DNA of 64,000 nucleotides. Origin: an uncultured Acetobacterium sp. Its GTDB lineage: Bacteria; Bacillota; Clostridia; Eubacteriales; Eubacteriaceae. Positions within the stretch are counted from its first letter, which is position 1, and each line of letters starts with the position of its first letter. The stretch lies in assembly GCF_963664135.1 (NCBI RefSeq), contig NZ_OY760905.1, positions 3,374,736 through 3,438,735 on the forward strand, read 5' to 3'. Below the pieces are notes generated by a model. That model did no database searches, was not told the DNA's origin, and saw nothing but the letters and a program-made list of their open reading frames with translations. This document shows, piece by piece, positions 8,457 to 17,693 of the stretch. A program made the translations under genes and the position numbers.

Positions 8457-8978
8457 ATGCCAAAGATTGAAGTAAAACAAGTTGTAGTACAAGAAATTGC
8501 AGAAAAACTTCGTAACGCTCAAACAGCGGTTCTCGTCGACTATCGTGGTTTGAATGTTGAAGAAGTAACTGAGTTGCGGTCCCTGGCTCGAGCAGCAGGT
8601 ATCGACTACAAGGTATATAAAAATTCAATGATGCGGTTCGCTGCTAAAGAAACCGGCTTTGAAGGTTTACTTGACGTTTTGGTTGGACCTACTGCAATTG
8701 CTTTCTGTGATACAGATCCAGTTGCGCCAGCAAAACTACTTAGCGAGTTTGCAAAAAAACATAAAGCTTTAGAAATTAAAGCAGGTATGGTTGATGGTAA
8801 GGTTTTAGACGTTCAAGGCGTTGCGGATCTTGCAGAATTACCACCACGAGAAGTACTGGTTGCCAGAGTTCTTGGTGGCTTAAACGCACCAATTTCAGGT
8901 TTTGTTAACGTACTTAACGGAAACATGCGTGGATTGGTTGTCGCATTAAATGCGATTGCAGAACAAAAACAAGCTTAA
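8457..8978 (+). CDS. rplJ: 50S ribosomal protein L10
   Basis: 173 residues. Base of the L7/L12 stalk. N-terminal rRNA-binding part (AVLVDYRGLNVEEVTELR, YKVYKNSMMRFA) and a C-terminal helix that carries L12 dimers. ATG at 8457 follows AAAGGAGGTGCAGATAAT. Regulated by its own product through the leader just upstream. Confidence 0.97.
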   Translation: MPKIEVKQVVVQEIAEKLRNAQTAVLVDYRGLNVEEVTELRSLARAAGIDYKVYKNSMMRFAAKETGFEGLLDVLVGPTAIAFCDTDPVAPAKLLSEFAKKHKALEIKAGMVDGKVLDVQGVADLAELPPREVLVARVLGGLNAPISGFVNVLNGNMRGLVVALNAIAEQKQA

Positions 8979-9026
8979 CTCAATTCAAAATTAAATTAAA
9001 GAAAGAATATTTGGAGGTTTTATAAA

Positions 9027-9410
9027 ATGGCAAGTGAAAAAGTAACACAATTAATTGAAGACGTAAAAGGTTTAACAGTATTAGAATTATCTGAACTGGT
9101 AAAAGCATTAGAAGAAGAATTTGGCGTAAGTGCTGCTGCACCGATGGCTGTTGCTGCTGCTCCAGCTGCTGGTGGCGCTGCTGAAGAAGCTGAAGAACAA
9201 ACTGAATTTGATGTAATTTTATCTGCTGCTGGCGATCAAAAAATCAAAGTTATCAAAGTTGTTCGTGAATTAACTGGCTTAGGCTTAAAAGAAGCTAAAG
9301 CATTAGTTGACGAAGCTCCAAAACCAGTTAAAGAAGGCGCTACTAAAGAAGAAGCTGATGATATTAAAGCTAAAATTGAAGAAGTTGGCGGAAGCGTCGA
9401 AGTAAAATAA
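9027..9410 (+). CDS. rplL: 50S ribosomal protein L7/L12
   Basis: 127 residues. N-terminal dimerisation part, an Ala-rich hinge (about 37-55) and the C-terminal factor-binding domain ([40 protein letters not shown]). Recruits translation GTPases. Codon use is strongly biased, as in highly expressed genes. Followed by a terminator. Confidence 0.97.
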   Translation: MASEKVTQLIEDVKGLTVLELSELVKALEEEFGVSAAAPMAVAAAPAAGGAAEEAEEQTEFDVILSAAGDQKIKVIKVVRELTGLGLKEAKALVDEAPKPVKEGATKEEADDIKAKIEEVGGSVEVK

Positions 9411-9426
9411 TTACTCGATAACCACT

Positions 9427-9458
9427 AAAAATCACTTGCTTGCGCAGGTGATTTTTTT
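9427..9458 (+). terminator. Terminator of rplJL
   Basis: AAAATCACTTGC / GCAGGTGATTTT stem (one G-U), loop TTGC, then T-tract. Confidence 0.9.
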
Positions 9459-9493
9459 GTTTAACAGACGAACTGGTCTGAGAAAGAAAAACA

Positions 9494-10945
9494 ATGGGAA
9501 AAAAACAGATAAATCAAGTGAAAGAAATTACGCCGATGGCGGTAGACTTCCCACAATGGTATACGGATGTTATATCTAAAACTGAAATGGTGGACTATTC
9601 ACCCGTAAAAGGTTTCATGGTCATTCGTCCCTATGGTTATGCCATCTGGGAATTAATCCAGCAAGCCTATGATAAACGGTTCAAGGAAACCGGTCATGAA
9701 AATATGTACTTTCCGCTTTTAATTCCAGAAAGTCTGCTAACCAAAGAAGCAGAACATGTAGAAGGGTTTGCTCCTGAGGTAGCCTGGGTAACACACGGTG
9801 GCGGTAAAGAACTGGCCGAACGTTTAGCGGTTCGACCCACCTCCGAAACGATTATTTGCAGCATGTACTCAAAATGGCTGAATTCTTACCGACAACTGCC
9901 TTATTTATATAATCAATGGTGTTCAGTCGTGCGTTGGGAAAAAACCACCCGACCATTTTTGAGAACTTCTGAGTTTTTATGGCAGGAAGGTCATACCCTT
10001 CATGAAACGCCGGAAGAAGCTCAGACGGAAACCATGCAGATGCTGGGTATCTATCGGGAAATAGCTGAAAGCCACCTGGCCATGCCAATGGTCGTGGGAC
10101 GAAAAAGCGATAAAGAAAAATTTGCCGGGGCTGATGCAACCTATACCATGGAAGCACTGATGCATGATGGTCAGGCCCTGCAATCCGGAACCTCCCATAA
10201 TCTTGGTCAACATTTTACCAAAGCCTTTGATATTACCTATCTGGATCGAAACAATGAACAATCCTATCCATTCCATACTTCCTGGGGTGTATCAACCCGG
10301 TTAATTGGCGGAATCATTATGGTTCATGGGGATGACAATGGCCTGGTTTTGCCACCAATGATTGCCCCGATTCAAGTGGTGGTAATTCCGGTGGCGCAAC
10401 ATAAAGAAGGCGTCCTGGACAAAGCCTGGGAAATCAGCAAAACATTGGGCAAAGATTTTAGAGTAAAAGTAGATGACCTGGACGGCTATTCGCCCGGTTG
10501 GAAATTTAACCAGTGGGAAATGAAAGGCGTGCCAATCCGTCTGGAAATCGGACCACGGGACATCGAAAACGGACAATGTGTGCTGGCCCGTCGCGATACC
10601 GGCGAAAAGATTCAGGTCAGTCTGGATAATGTTTCGAATGAAGTTGACACTTTATTAAAAGAAATTCAAGCCAATTTGTTTGACAAGGCCTTAAAAATGC
10701 GGGAAGAAAAAACGTCAACCGCCGAAAACATGGAAGAATTTAAGACGAAGTTAAAAGAAAATCCCGGTTTCATCAAAGCCATGTGGTGTGGCGAGCGCAG
10801 TTGTGAAGATGCGATTAAGGAAGAAACTGGCGCTTCCATCCGTTGCGTTCCTTTTGATGATGAACAGGAAGTTTTGTATGAAGGCAAATGTGTATGCTGT
10901 GGAAAGCCGGCGCAAAAAATGGCTTACTTTGCCCGAGCTTACTAG
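9494..10945 (+). CDS. proS: Prolyl-tRNA synthetase (short, ProS type 3)
   Basis: 483 residues, class II synthetase charging tRNA-Pro. Motif 2 region ([20 protein letters not shown]) and motif 3 are present, with no large editing insertion between them. That marks the archaeal/eukaryote-like short type. The C-terminal zinc-binding extension has CxxC pairs near [10 protein letters not shown] and ends with the typical ARAY. The ATG at 9494 follows GAGAAAGAAAAACA. A MetH-activation-like gene follows 19 bases later. Confidence 0.95.
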   Translation: MGKKQINQVKEITPMAVDFPQWYTDVISKTEMVDYSPVKGFMVIRPYGYAIWELIQQAYDKRFKETGHENMYFPLLIPESLLTKEAEHVEGFAPEVAWVTHGGGKELAERLAVRPTSETIICSMYSKWLNSYRQLPYLYNQWCSVVRWEKTTRPFLRTSEFLWQEGHTLHETPEEAQTETMQMLGIYREIAESHLAMPMVVGRKSDKEKFAGADATYTMEALMHDGQALQSGTSHNLGQHFTKAFDITYLDRNNEQSYPFHTSWGVSTRLIGGIIMVHGDDNGLVLPPMIAPIQVVVIPVAQHKEGVLDKAWEISKTLGKDFRVKVDDLDGYSPGWKFNQWEMKGVPIRLEIGPRDIENGQCVLARRDTGEKIQVSLDNVSNEVDTLLKEIQANLFDKALKMREEKTSTAENMEEFKTKLKENPGFIKAMWCGERSCEDAIKEETGASIRCVPFDDEQEVLYEGKCVCCGKPAQKMAYFARAY

Positions 10946-10964
10946 AAAAAGTGAGTGTGTGAAG

Positions 10965-11543
10965 ATGAGCAGCATAACAATGACTAATCTGGGATTTTTC
11001 TTGAACGAAACAGAATTTTATGAACATATCCGAATGAAAAAAGGATCAAAACGGGCCCTGCCGATTGAGCGGATTCTAGAGCGAGCAAGAAACATTCCCA
11101 AGCCAAAGGTTTTATATCGGGTTTCCGAAGCGAAAATCATTGATGCTACACATTTTACACTGGATGGCATCGAATTTGTCAGTGAAATTGGAGTGGAAAA
11201 AATTTCGAAAGCGACCTATGTTTTTCCGAATGTGGTTACCGCTGGTGCTGAAATCGAAAATTATTGCTTATCCCGTGAAAATGTCCTGGAACAGTACATT
11301 ATCATGGAGCTTTGTAATTTTGCCTGTGAATTTGCCCGGGAAGCCCTGATTCGGGACGTAAAAAATCGTTACGGTGTCGAAATAAAGGATTGCATCTATC
11401 CCGGTGAAGATGGCTTTCGATTGGAATCTGGAAAGCGGATCTTTGATCTTTTTGAAAATGTGGAAGCCGAAATTGGTGTCACGGTCACCGACATGGGACT
11501 AACCACACCGAGTCGCACAGCGTATGCCATTTATTTTGGATAA
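10965..11543 (+). CDS. Vitamin B12-dependent methionine synthase activation domain-like protein
   Basis: 192 residues starting MSSITMTN. Visible signs of the MetH activation-domain fold are IERILERARNIPKPKVLYR at the start and an IYPGEDGFRLESGKRIFDLF segment near the end, with the alternating pattern of that domain. Stand-alone versions occur in acetogens, where the main methionine synthase lacks the domain or where corrinoid proteins need reductive reactivation. It would bind AdoMet and help return cob(II)alamin to the active state. The start is ATG 10965 after GAGTGTGTGAAG. It shares a transcript with proS. Confidence 0.65.
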   Translation: MSSITMTNLGFFLNETEFYEHIRMKKGSKRALPIERILERARNIPKPKVLYRVSEAKIIDATHFTLDGIEFVSEIGVEKISKATYVFPNVVTAGAEIENYCLSRENVLEQYIIMELCNFACEFAREALIRDVKNRYGVEIKDCIYPGEDGFRLESGKRIFDLFENVEAEIGVTVTDMGLTTPSRTAYAIYFG

Positions 11544-11560
11544 AATGTTTAATATAAAAT

Positions 11561-11612
11561 GCGTAAAATAAAAGAGGCTCTCAGGCCTCTTTTATTTTAC
11601 GCATTTTTTAAG
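11561..11612. terminator. Bidirectional terminator
   Basis: Long inverted repeat, GCGTAAAATAAAAGAGGC paired with its complement around TCTCAG, with A/T tracts on both sides. It serves the proS unit (+) and the folate operon (-); the folBK stop codon lies inside the stem. Confidence 0.85.
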
Positions 11613-12415
11613 TTGTCAAAAATTTCCACCATCCGCTTGTTTAAAAGAGGATGGACAAAATAAGGGGCAATTTCAGCCATCGATTCCATCACAAAAGCGC
11701 GCTCCTGGATTCGAGGATGTGGGAGGATCACATGAGGATCATCAGTCACCAGATTGTCATAGAATAAAATGTCCAGATCAATGGTGCGTGGTCCCCAGTG
11801 GATCGTTCGTTCGCGTTTAAGTCCCTGCTCAATTTCGAGCAACAGGGTCATCAGAGTCTGGGGTGGTAAGGTGGTTTTGATTCTAAGAACGCAATTGAGA
11901 AAAGCGTCCTGATCAATATAACCCCATGGCTCCGTTTCGATAATACTGGATTGGGTGAGGACTTGAATGCCGGGAGTATTTTTAATGGCTTCAATCGCCT
12001 CGGTCAGATTCTGATTCCGGTCACCCATGTTGGTGCCCAGTCCGATAAAAGCGTGATGCCAGCCCCGGTTGATTTCAATGGCCACCGTATCCATGGATTT
12101 GAGGATCGGGGCCCAGGGTTTTTTGATCATAATACTTACATGGTTAACCATCGGGTAATTATTTAACACATAGGTCGCCAGCATTTCACCAGCGGTTTCG
12201 ATGAGATCGTAGCTTTCTTTTTTGAACTCGATTTCCAACGCATGGCAGAGTTCGCCATAATGAACGGACTTGGTCAAGTCGCCGGTAAGGGCGGCTTCCT
12301 GCATATCCAGGGTCAGGGTCACCGAAATCAGGAATTTCTGCCCCAGGGTTTTTTCTTCCGGGAAAACCCCGTGATAGGCAAAAACCTCAAAGTCTTTTAT
12401 ATAGAGTTTGTCCAT
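11597..12415 (-). CDS. folK: Bifunctional dihydroneopterin aldolase / HPPK (FolB-FolK fusion)
   Basis: 272 residues in two domains. Residues 1-115 are FolB (IKDFEVFAYHGVFPEEK, SVHYGELCH), which cleaves dihydroneopterin to 6-hydroxymethyl-dihydropterin. Residues 117-272 are FolK (FIGLGTNMGDRNQNL, GPRTIDLDILFYD), which adds pyrophosphate from ATP. Two successive steps are fused. The start at 12415 has AAAGGAGCACC in front and overlaps the end of folP by 19 bases, so the genes are translationally coupled. Last gene of the operon. Confidence 0.95.
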   Translation of the reverse strand: MDKLYIKDFEVFAYHGVFPEEKTLGQKFLISVTLTLDMQEAALTGDLTKSVHYGELCHALEIEFKKESYDLIETAGEMLATYVLNNYPMVNHVSIMIKKPWAPILKSMDTVAIEINRGWHHAFIGLGTNMGDRNQNLTEAIEAIKNTPGIQVLTQSSIIETEPWGYIDQDAFLNCVLRIKTTLPPQTLMTLLLEIEQGLKRERTIHWGPRTIDLDILFYDNLVTDDPHVILPHPRIQERAFVMESMAEIAPYFVHPLLNKRMVEIFDNLKNA

Positions 12416-13224
12416 GGTGCTCCTTTCAAGATACCAGCCGTCATTTGGGCGGCGCGCTTATTTTCCAGTACATCGTGAACACGAATAATGGAAGCCCCCT
12501 TCATAATGCCAATAACGGTGGTGGCAACCGTGCCTTCCACCCGTTGGGTGACCGGTAAGTCCAGGGTCAGACCGATAAAGCCTTTGCGGGAGGTACCGAG
12601 TAAAATTGGGTAGCCCAGAGTTTGGAGGGCTTCCAGGTTGTGCATTGTTTCCATATTTTGGGCATAATCCTTGGCAAAACCAATACCGGGATCAAGGATG
12701 ATGGCATCCCGGGAAATGCCGGCTTTTAGGGCAATATCGATGGATTCCTGAAGGTCGCTGTTGATATCGGTCATGAGATGATTGTAATTCTGGTTGTCGC
12801 GGTTATGCATCAGCACACAGGGAACCTTGTATTTGGCCGTGACATCGGCCAGGGTCGGGTCGTATTTAAAGCCCCAGATGTCGTTGACCAGGGCAGCTCC
12901 AGCCTTAAGGGCAGCTTCGCCGACGGCACCCTTGTAGGTATCGATCGAAATGGGAATATCAAATCGCTGGCGGATGGCTTCAATCATTGGCACAATGCGA
13001 TCAATTTCTTCATCATCGCTGATTTGGGTATGGCCGGGGCGGGTGGATTCACCACCAAGATCAATGAGATCGGCACCATCAGCGATCATTTTTTCAACCT
13101 GTTTAAGACTGGTGTCCAAGGTGTTAAATTTGCCCCCGTCGGAAAATGAATCCGGGGTAACGTTTAAGATCCCCATAATGAGGATCTCGTTTGTTAAGTC
13201 AAAATTTTTATTGCCAATTTGCAT
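12397..13224 (-). CDS. folP: Dihydropteroate synthase
   Basis: 275 residues. Joins p-aminobenzoate and hydroxymethyl-dihydropterin pyrophosphate; target of sulfonamides. The two pterin-binding signatures are visible: ILNVTPDSFSDGGKF and IDLGGESTRPG, plus GTSRKGF near the C-terminus. The ATG at 13224 (MQIGNKNF) is chosen because AAAGGAGT lies six bases before it; an in-frame ATG further upstream lacks this. Third gene of the operon. Confidence 0.95.
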   Translation of the reverse strand: MQIGNKNFDLTNEILIMGILNVTPDSFSDGGKFNTLDTSLKQVEKMIADGADLIDLGGESTRPGHTQISDDEEIDRIVPMIEAIRQRFDIPISIDTYKGAVGEAALKAGAALVNDIWGFKYDPTLADVTAKYKVPCVLMHNRDNQNYNHLMTDINSDLQESIDIALKAGISRDAIILDPGIGFAKDYAQNMETMHNLEALQTLGYPILLGTSRKGFIGLTLDLPVTQRVEGTVATTVIGIMKGASIIRVHDVLENKRAAQMTAGILKGAPWTNSI

Positions 13225-13234
13225 GGTAACTCCT

Positions 13235-13717
13235 TTAATAAACAATGGTCAGGTTTTTCTTTTCTTTAGACCAATCACATTCTTGTTCTACCGGACATGA
13301 ATAACAAGCCCGGGATAATTTGTCACTTTCATAAAATATTCGGCTGAATCCTTGGGCTTCCGGGTTGCGATGATTCAGGATAGCATCCAGGATCAGTTTA
13401 TTTTCATCATCGGTAAAATCCAGGGTCTCCAGTAATGGAATTGCCAATTGGTGGGAGGCAATTTCATGAGGGGTTTTGTCTTTGTATTGAACAAAACGCC
13501 CGATATCGTGCAGTAGTGCCGTTGTATAGATAAGATCCCGGGAGAAGTTTAAACCGGCTTCCATGGTCTTTATAGTGGCAATGCGGGCTACCGACAAAAA
13601 ATGCGGAACATCATGACGACAGAAACGGCGTTGTTCTTCGCAGTTTTTAATTTTATTGAGATATTTTTGATAGTCTCTATTTTGATAAAGCAGATTGGTG
13701 TGATTCAACTGATCCAT
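13235..13717 (-). CDS. HD-domain phosphohydrolase in folate operon
   Basis: 160 residues with HD-superfamily motifs: H in RHDVPHFLSV, HD in LLHDIGRFVQY, and ILNHRN. A Cys cluster (CYSCPVEQEC) lies near the C-terminus. HD proteins hydrolyse phosphate esters of nucleotides. Because it lies between folE and folP, it is a good candidate for removing pyrophosphate from dihydroneopterin triphosphate, the step for which no NUDIX gene is visible here. That role is inference from position only. It begins ten bases after the folE stop and ends ten bases before folP. Confidence 0.8.
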   Translation of the reverse strand: MDQLNHTNLLYQNRDYQKYLNKIKNCEEQRRFCRHDVPHFLSVARIATIKTMEAGLNFSRDLIYTTALLHDIGRFVQYKDKTPHEIASHQLAIPLLETLDFTDDENKLILDAILNHRNPEAQGFSRIFYESDKLSRACYSCPVEQECDWSKEKKNLTIVY

Positions 13718-13727
13718 TAACCACGTC

Positions 13728-14288
13728 CTATTTAATACTTAAAAGTTTATGAACTTCATCTTTCAGTTCTTTGTTATGGGCGAAAATACCGGCTTGCATA
13801 GCGGTAACCGTCCGGGTTCCGGGTCGTTTGACACCACGCATGTTCATGCATAAATGCTCGGCTTCGATGATAACCATGACGCCGCGGGCCTGAAGATAAT
13901 CCATAATCGCTTCGCCGATATCAGTGGTTAAAACTTCTTGAAGCTGAGGTCGTTTTGAATACAAATCAACCGTTCTGACAAGTTTTGAAAGTCCGGCAAC
14001 GCGACCGTTGGGAATGTAGGCGATATGAACCTTACCGTAAAATGGTAACAGATGGTGTTCACACATGGAATAAAAAGGAATATCCCGTTCAATGACGATA
14101 TCATCGGATTTGACAGCAAAGGTTTTGGCCAGGTGGACTTCAGCGGTATGACCCAGTCCTGAAAAAATTTCGGCATACATCCGGGCAACACGAGCCGGGG
14201 TTTCAATCAGACCTTCCCGGGTGGGGTCTTCGCCAATGGCTTCCAAAATCATCGTTACAGCTTCTTGAATTTTTTGTTGATCAATCAT
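13728..14288 (-). CDS. folE: GTP cyclohydrolase I
   Basis: 186 residues. Converts GTP to 7,8-dihydroneopterin triphosphate, the first folate step. Zinc and active-site motifs: [18 protein letters not shown] and the later [16 protein letters not shown]-terminal [20 protein letters not shown] is typical. First gene of the operon, placed behind a THF riboswitch. Normal length. Confidence 0.97.
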   Translation of the reverse strand: MIDQQKIQEAVTMILEAIGEDPTREGLIETPARVARMYAEIFSGLGHTAEVHLAKTFAVKSDDIVIERDIPFYSMCEHHLLPFYGKVHIAYIPNGRVAGLSKLVRTVDLYSKRPQLQEVLTTDIGEAIMDYLQARGVMVIIEAEHLCMNMRGVKRPGTRTVTAMQAGIFAHNKELKDEVHKLLSIK

Positions 14289-14348
14289 TTTTCTCCTATC
14301 GCCGAATCACATTACTTCGATTCGGAATGGTTTTTACTAAAACCAAAT

Positions 14349-14394
14349 AAAAAAAGCATTACTCAAATAAAACAAAATGTTTTAAGCAATGCTT
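14349..14394 (-). terminator. Riboswitch-controlled terminator before folE
   Basis: On the minus strand AGCATTGCTTAAAAC pairs with GTTTTATTTGAGTAATGCT and is followed by TTTTTTT. Its 5' arm overlaps the GCGGAAGC segment that pairs with the 3' side of the aptamer (GCTTCCGC), a classical terminator/antiterminator choice. Confidence 0.75.
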
Positions 14395-14424
14395 CCGCAA
14401 CCCTTAATTGGTCGTTAAGGGGTC

Positions 14425-14517
14425 CAGCGGAAGCAACAAGATATCGCAATGAGTTCATTTCGTTTAAAGGCAACTTCCCATCCTCTAACACTTTACGCAT
14501 CTTGTCTACTCTGTTAT
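14425..14517 (-). promoter_or_regulatory. Tetrahydrofolate (THF) riboswitch, folE operon
   Basis: On the minus strand the segment contains AGAGTAGACAAGATGCGT, AAGTG, GGATGGGAAGTTGCC, AACGAAA and the closing GCTTCCGCT, which match the THF-riboswitch consensus. An almost identical aptamer lies before folT at 27170-27259. It should switch off folate synthesis when THF is plentiful. Confidence 0.85.
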
Positions 14518-14531
14518 ATTTAATTGGGTGT

Positions 14532-14560
14532 ATTTTAACATGGGATAGGGTTAGTTACAA
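14532..14560 (-). promoter_or_regulatory. Promoter of folE operon
   Basis: Minus strand: TTGTAA (14560-14555), 17-base spacer, TAAAAT (14537-14532), directly before the riboswitch. Confidence 0.6.
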
Positions 14561-14860
14561 GGGTAATATAACGCAATCTTAAAAGATATAAGTATATTCG
14601 ATTAAAGATATTCAGGTTAAAAACACCTGTTAAAAAATATCTCATGCAAATGGACAAGTAAAGAGAAAAAATTTAACCATTTTTTTAACAAAGTTCAAAA
14701 AAAGTGTAATCGATGGACAATTATTTTACTTATTTAAAAAAAATCAGCAAAATACGATTAAAAGTAACTTAAAAGATTATTTTAACTATTTAAGAATTTC
14801 ATCGTTTACTTAAGATGACTATGCTAAAATAATTGCAAAATATACAAAAATGAATGAGAA

Positions 14861-15175
14861 ATGAGAAGGATGATGAATGATCCAGCGATAGATACTCTGA
14901 TAACAAATAATCCTGAAAAATTTACCATAAAAACGCTTTATATGCGTGGGGTTCCCAAGTGGGAATTTGAACGTTACCTTATTAAAATAGCCAAGACAGT
15001 AACTGGCAACACCTACAATGGCGACGGTTGGCAGGTAATCTTGTCTGAAGAACGACAAGAATCCCTTGGTCAGTTTAATCTTGTTGCGGTGGATGTGACC
15101 ATTGCCGTGGAGAAGGATCAATTTGATGATTTTCTGAAAACCTTTCGGAAGAATTTTCTGCGTGGCGGAGGTTGA
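14861..15175 (+). CDS. Hypothetical protein upstream of acyltransferase
   Basis: 104 residues from ATG 14861; ATGs at 14870 and 14873 are also possible because GAGAAGGA falls between. It is a mixed alpha/beta soluble protein with no signal peptide or membrane helix. I do not recognise a family. It ends three bases before the next ATG, so it is probably translated together with the condensation-type acyltransferase, and all three genes to 17197 form one unit. Confidence 0.65.
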   Translation: MRRMMNDPAIDTLITNNPEKFTIKTLYMRGVPKWEFERYLIKIAKTVTGNTYNGDGWQVILSEERQESLGQFNLVAVDVTIAVEKDQFDDFLKTFRKNFLRGGG

Positions 15176-15177
15176 GT

Positions 15178-16473
15178 ATGGAAGAAAAAAATCATAAGAA
15201 GAAGTTCTATTCCCTTGATAATGCCGGGGTCCTTTATACGGCGATTGCGTCATCACGGATAACAACGGTGTATCGAATGACCGTGGAATTATCAGAAGCG
15301 GTTGATCCGGAGACTTTACAAAAAGCGCTGGAGCAGATTATCCATCGCTTTCCGTATTTCCAGGTTACGCTGAAACGTGGTTTTTTCTGGTATTATTATG
15401 AACATACCGAAGCTATCCCCATGGTTGAGGAAGAAGCTTATTATCCCTGCAAAACGATGCGGCAACGCCAGGGCAAAACCTTTCCGTTTCGGGTGCTTTA
15501 TTATAAAAAGTATATTCATGTGGAGTTTAATCACAGCATCTGCGATGGTAGTGGCGGTCTGGCCTTTCTGCAAACCCTGATCATTGAGTATTTTAAACTG
15601 CTAAAAGGTATTACACCCAAAAATCTGGGGAAAGCCATGGATATTCATGACGAAGTGGATCCAAGAGAGTTTGAAGATTCGTTTAAGGTTTATTATGAGG
15701 AAAATGTACCGCCACCACCCAGCAGTAAAAAAGTCTTTCATTTCCCCTTTGAGCTGCTGGATAAGGGTGAATATCTGTTGCTAACAGGGATTGTTCCGGT
15801 TGCACCCTTACTGGCTTTGGCCAAAAGCTATCACTGCACCCTGACACAGTTTATTCTGGCTTTATATTTTGAAAGTATTCAGGAATACATTCAGGGGCTT
15901 CCGATGAGTGAAAAAAAGAAACATCATCAGCGGATTGCCATCAATGTGCCGGTCGATTTAAGAAAGATGTTTCCCTCCATAACCCTGAGAAATTTCTTCA
16001 TCAGCCTGAATCCCGAGATTGATCTGGCTTTGGGTTACTATACCCGGGAGGAAATCATCGAGCAGATTAAAGGCTATATGGGTCTTTACATGAATCGCAA
16101 AAACATCAACCGTTATATTTCCCGAAATGTAAAGAATGAACAGTTGATTTTTCTCAGGCTGATTCCGCTGTGGGTAAAAAAACTGTTTATGCCGGTGGTT
16201 TACAAGTGGTACGGTGAACGAGGCTACACCAGTGGGTTATCCAATTTAGGGGTCGTCACCGTTCCCGAGGAGATCAAACCTTTTATTAAGAGCTTTGAAG
16301 TCTTTCCATCGCCCAGTGCGGAGAGTCGGCTAAAACTGGTCACTGTCAGCTATGATGGAAAACTGGCCTTATGCTTTGGTAAAACCACAGGAGAAACGGT
16401 GGTTGAAAAACTGTTTTTTAGAAAAATCAGACAGTTGGGTATTCCGGTAAAAATTGAAACAAATAAGAGGTGA
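15178..16473 (+). CDS. Condensation-domain-like acyltransferase (alcohol acetyltransferase type)
   Basis: 431 residues. Shows the HxxxDG acyltransfer motif of the chloramphenicol acetyltransferase/condensation superfamily as HSICDG (about residue 121). FPYFQVTLKRG near the N-terminus and RIAINVPVDLRKMFPS with SNLGVV later are typical of alcohol acetyltransferase-like members. The ATG at 15178 is preferred over TTG 15172 because of GGAGG six bases before. No carrier-protein or adenylation domain is attached, so it is not part of a peptide synthetase. The substrate is unknown. Paired with a DUF6320-like gene. Confidence 0.75.
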   Translation: MEEKNHKKKFYSLDNAGVLYTAIASSRITTVYRMTVELSEAVDPETLQKALEQIIHRFPYFQVTLKRGFFWYYYEHTEAIPMVEEEAYYPCKTMRQRQGKTFPFRVLYYKKYIHVEFNHSICDGSGGLAFLQTLIIEYFKLLKGITPKNLGKAMDIHDEVDPREFEDSFKVYYEENVPPPPSSKKVFHFPFELLDKGEYLLLTGIVPVAPLLALAKSYHCTLTQFILALYFESIQEYIQGLPMSEKKKHHQRIAINVPVDLRKMFPSITLRNFFISLNPEIDLALGYYTREEIIEQIKGYMGLYMNRKNINRYISRNVKNEQLIFLRLIPLWVKKLFMPVVYKWYGERGYTSGLSNLGVVTVPEEIKPFIKSFEVFPSPSAESRLKLVTVSYDGKLALCFGKTTGETVVEKLFFRKIRQLGIPVKIETNKR

Positions 16474-16477
16474 GAGT

Positions 16478-17197
16478 ATGGCTTATTGTCCAAAATGTGG
16501 CGTGGAAGTCGAAGATGACGTAAAAAAGTGCCCCCTGTGTGATTTCCCGATACCCGATGTAAATGAAGACCAGCAACCCAAAGACAGTAAATATCCTCAG
16601 GCCATCAATACCTATAATGAAGATCACTTAGGAAAAAAGAATAAGGCTTTTTTTTCAATCAGCATTATTGCCATTAGTATGGTGGTGATCATCGGGGTAA
16701 TTTATCTGGTCTACCCCTGGAATCATTTACTCCTTAAATATATTGTGTTGGCGGATCTCAGTATTTTCGCGATTGTCTTTTTTGCGATGGGATACTTGAA
16801 ACCCAACTACAACTATTTGGGTGCCTATCTTATGGTGGTAATTACTTGTTTATCTGTCTATTTGATCAGTGGGAGTCAAACAGGCTGGTTCTTAAATTAT
16901 GCATTCCCTATTGCAACGCTGGTTTATTTAGACATTAGCCTTTTTCGCTTTGTTTTTAAACATACCCGCCACAAAAGTCAGTTTATTTTCATCCCATCTA
17001 ATCTCATTCTTTTTGTCATTATTCTGGCAATTGGGATTGATGGAATCATCAGTTTAAACGTTTTGGGAAGTCTTCATTTGACCTGGTCACTGGTTGTCGC
17101 CGTCTCGGGATTTTGTATCATTATTCTGCTCCAGACGATCTATCATCGGATCCCGGAAAAAACCAGAAGAATGCTAAAGAAGAAAATGCATGTCTAA
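16478..17197 (+). CDS. Zinc-ribbon membrane protein (DUF6320-like)
   Basis: 239 residues starting MAYCPKCGVEVEDD. An N-terminal zinc ribbon (CPKC and CPLC pairs, residues 4-24) is followed by about six membrane helices from residue 62 on and a basic tail. The start at 16478 follows AAGAGGTGAGAGT. This architecture is typical of DUF6320 proteins that accompany condensation-type acyltransferases, as here. The function is unknown; a membrane partner of the acyltransferase is inferred. Confidence 0.7.
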   Translation: MAYCPKCGVEVEDDVKKCPLCDFPIPDVNEDQQPKDSKYPQAINTYNEDHLGKKNKAFFSISIIAISMVVIIGVIYLVYPWNHLLLKYIVLADLSIFAIVFFAMGYLKPNYNYLGAYLMVVITCLSVYLISGSQTGWFLNYAFPIATLVYLDISLFRFVFKHTRHKSQFIFIPSNLILFVIILAIGIDGIISLNVLGSLHLTWSLVVAVSGFCIIILLQTIYHRIPEKTRRMLKKKMHV

Positions 17198-17263
17198 TAA
17201 TTAACGAAATATACCGCTAAAATTGATTAAGTGTAACATTAAAAAGAATAATAGAATAGCATC

Positions 17264-17320
17264 AATAAATAAAATACTGGATAAATCAGATTGACTGATT
17301 TATCCAGTATTTTATTTATT
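17264..17320. terminator. 26-bp perfect hairpin, bidirectional terminator-like
   Basis: Perfect 26-bp stem 17264-17289 / 17295-17320 with loop ATTGA; the stem starts A/T-rich and ends T-rich. The rest of 17198-17693 is A/T-rich with no gene; a possible sigma-54-type site is noted at 17434. Confidence 0.75.
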
Positions 17321-17433
17321 TTTCGTAGAGTATTAAGTAAATGGGTAAAATATAGTGATGTTATACGAATATAATTCGTTATTTAACAAACAAACGAATC
17401 AAATCTGAAGAATTCTTAAATTTACTTAATAAA

Positions 17434-17449
17434 TGGACAATATCTTGCC
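17434..17449 (+). promoter_or_regulatory. Possible sigma-54 promoter before CoA-transferase genes
   Basis: TGGACAATATCTTGCC keeps the GG-N10-GC spacing and the TGG and TTGC ends of the sigma-54 consensus, but the bases inside the -24 box deviate. It lies 245 bases before the ctfA start, and no sigma-54 activator is seen nearby. Low confidence. Confidence 0.25.
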
Positions 17450-17693
17450 AGCAAGTGATTTTCAAAACAGTTCTTGAGTAGGATTAATGACACCTGAATG
17501 ATGGTTATAAGAGTAACATTAATATCTCAAATGTACACTTGAGAATCATAGGCTTAAACCCTATGAAATTATCATGAAAAATTCCTGATATCGGTCAAAA
17601 AATTATAGTTTTAATTTGCCGGATTCGTGTTAAATTGAGGAACCATCTCGATACGATTTGGAAGATAAAGAAGCACAAAAGGAGGTCATTACG

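Noticed and set aside
9411..9493. T-box leader before proS
   Set aside because: Only 83 bases, mostly filled by the rplL terminator; no T-box sequence.
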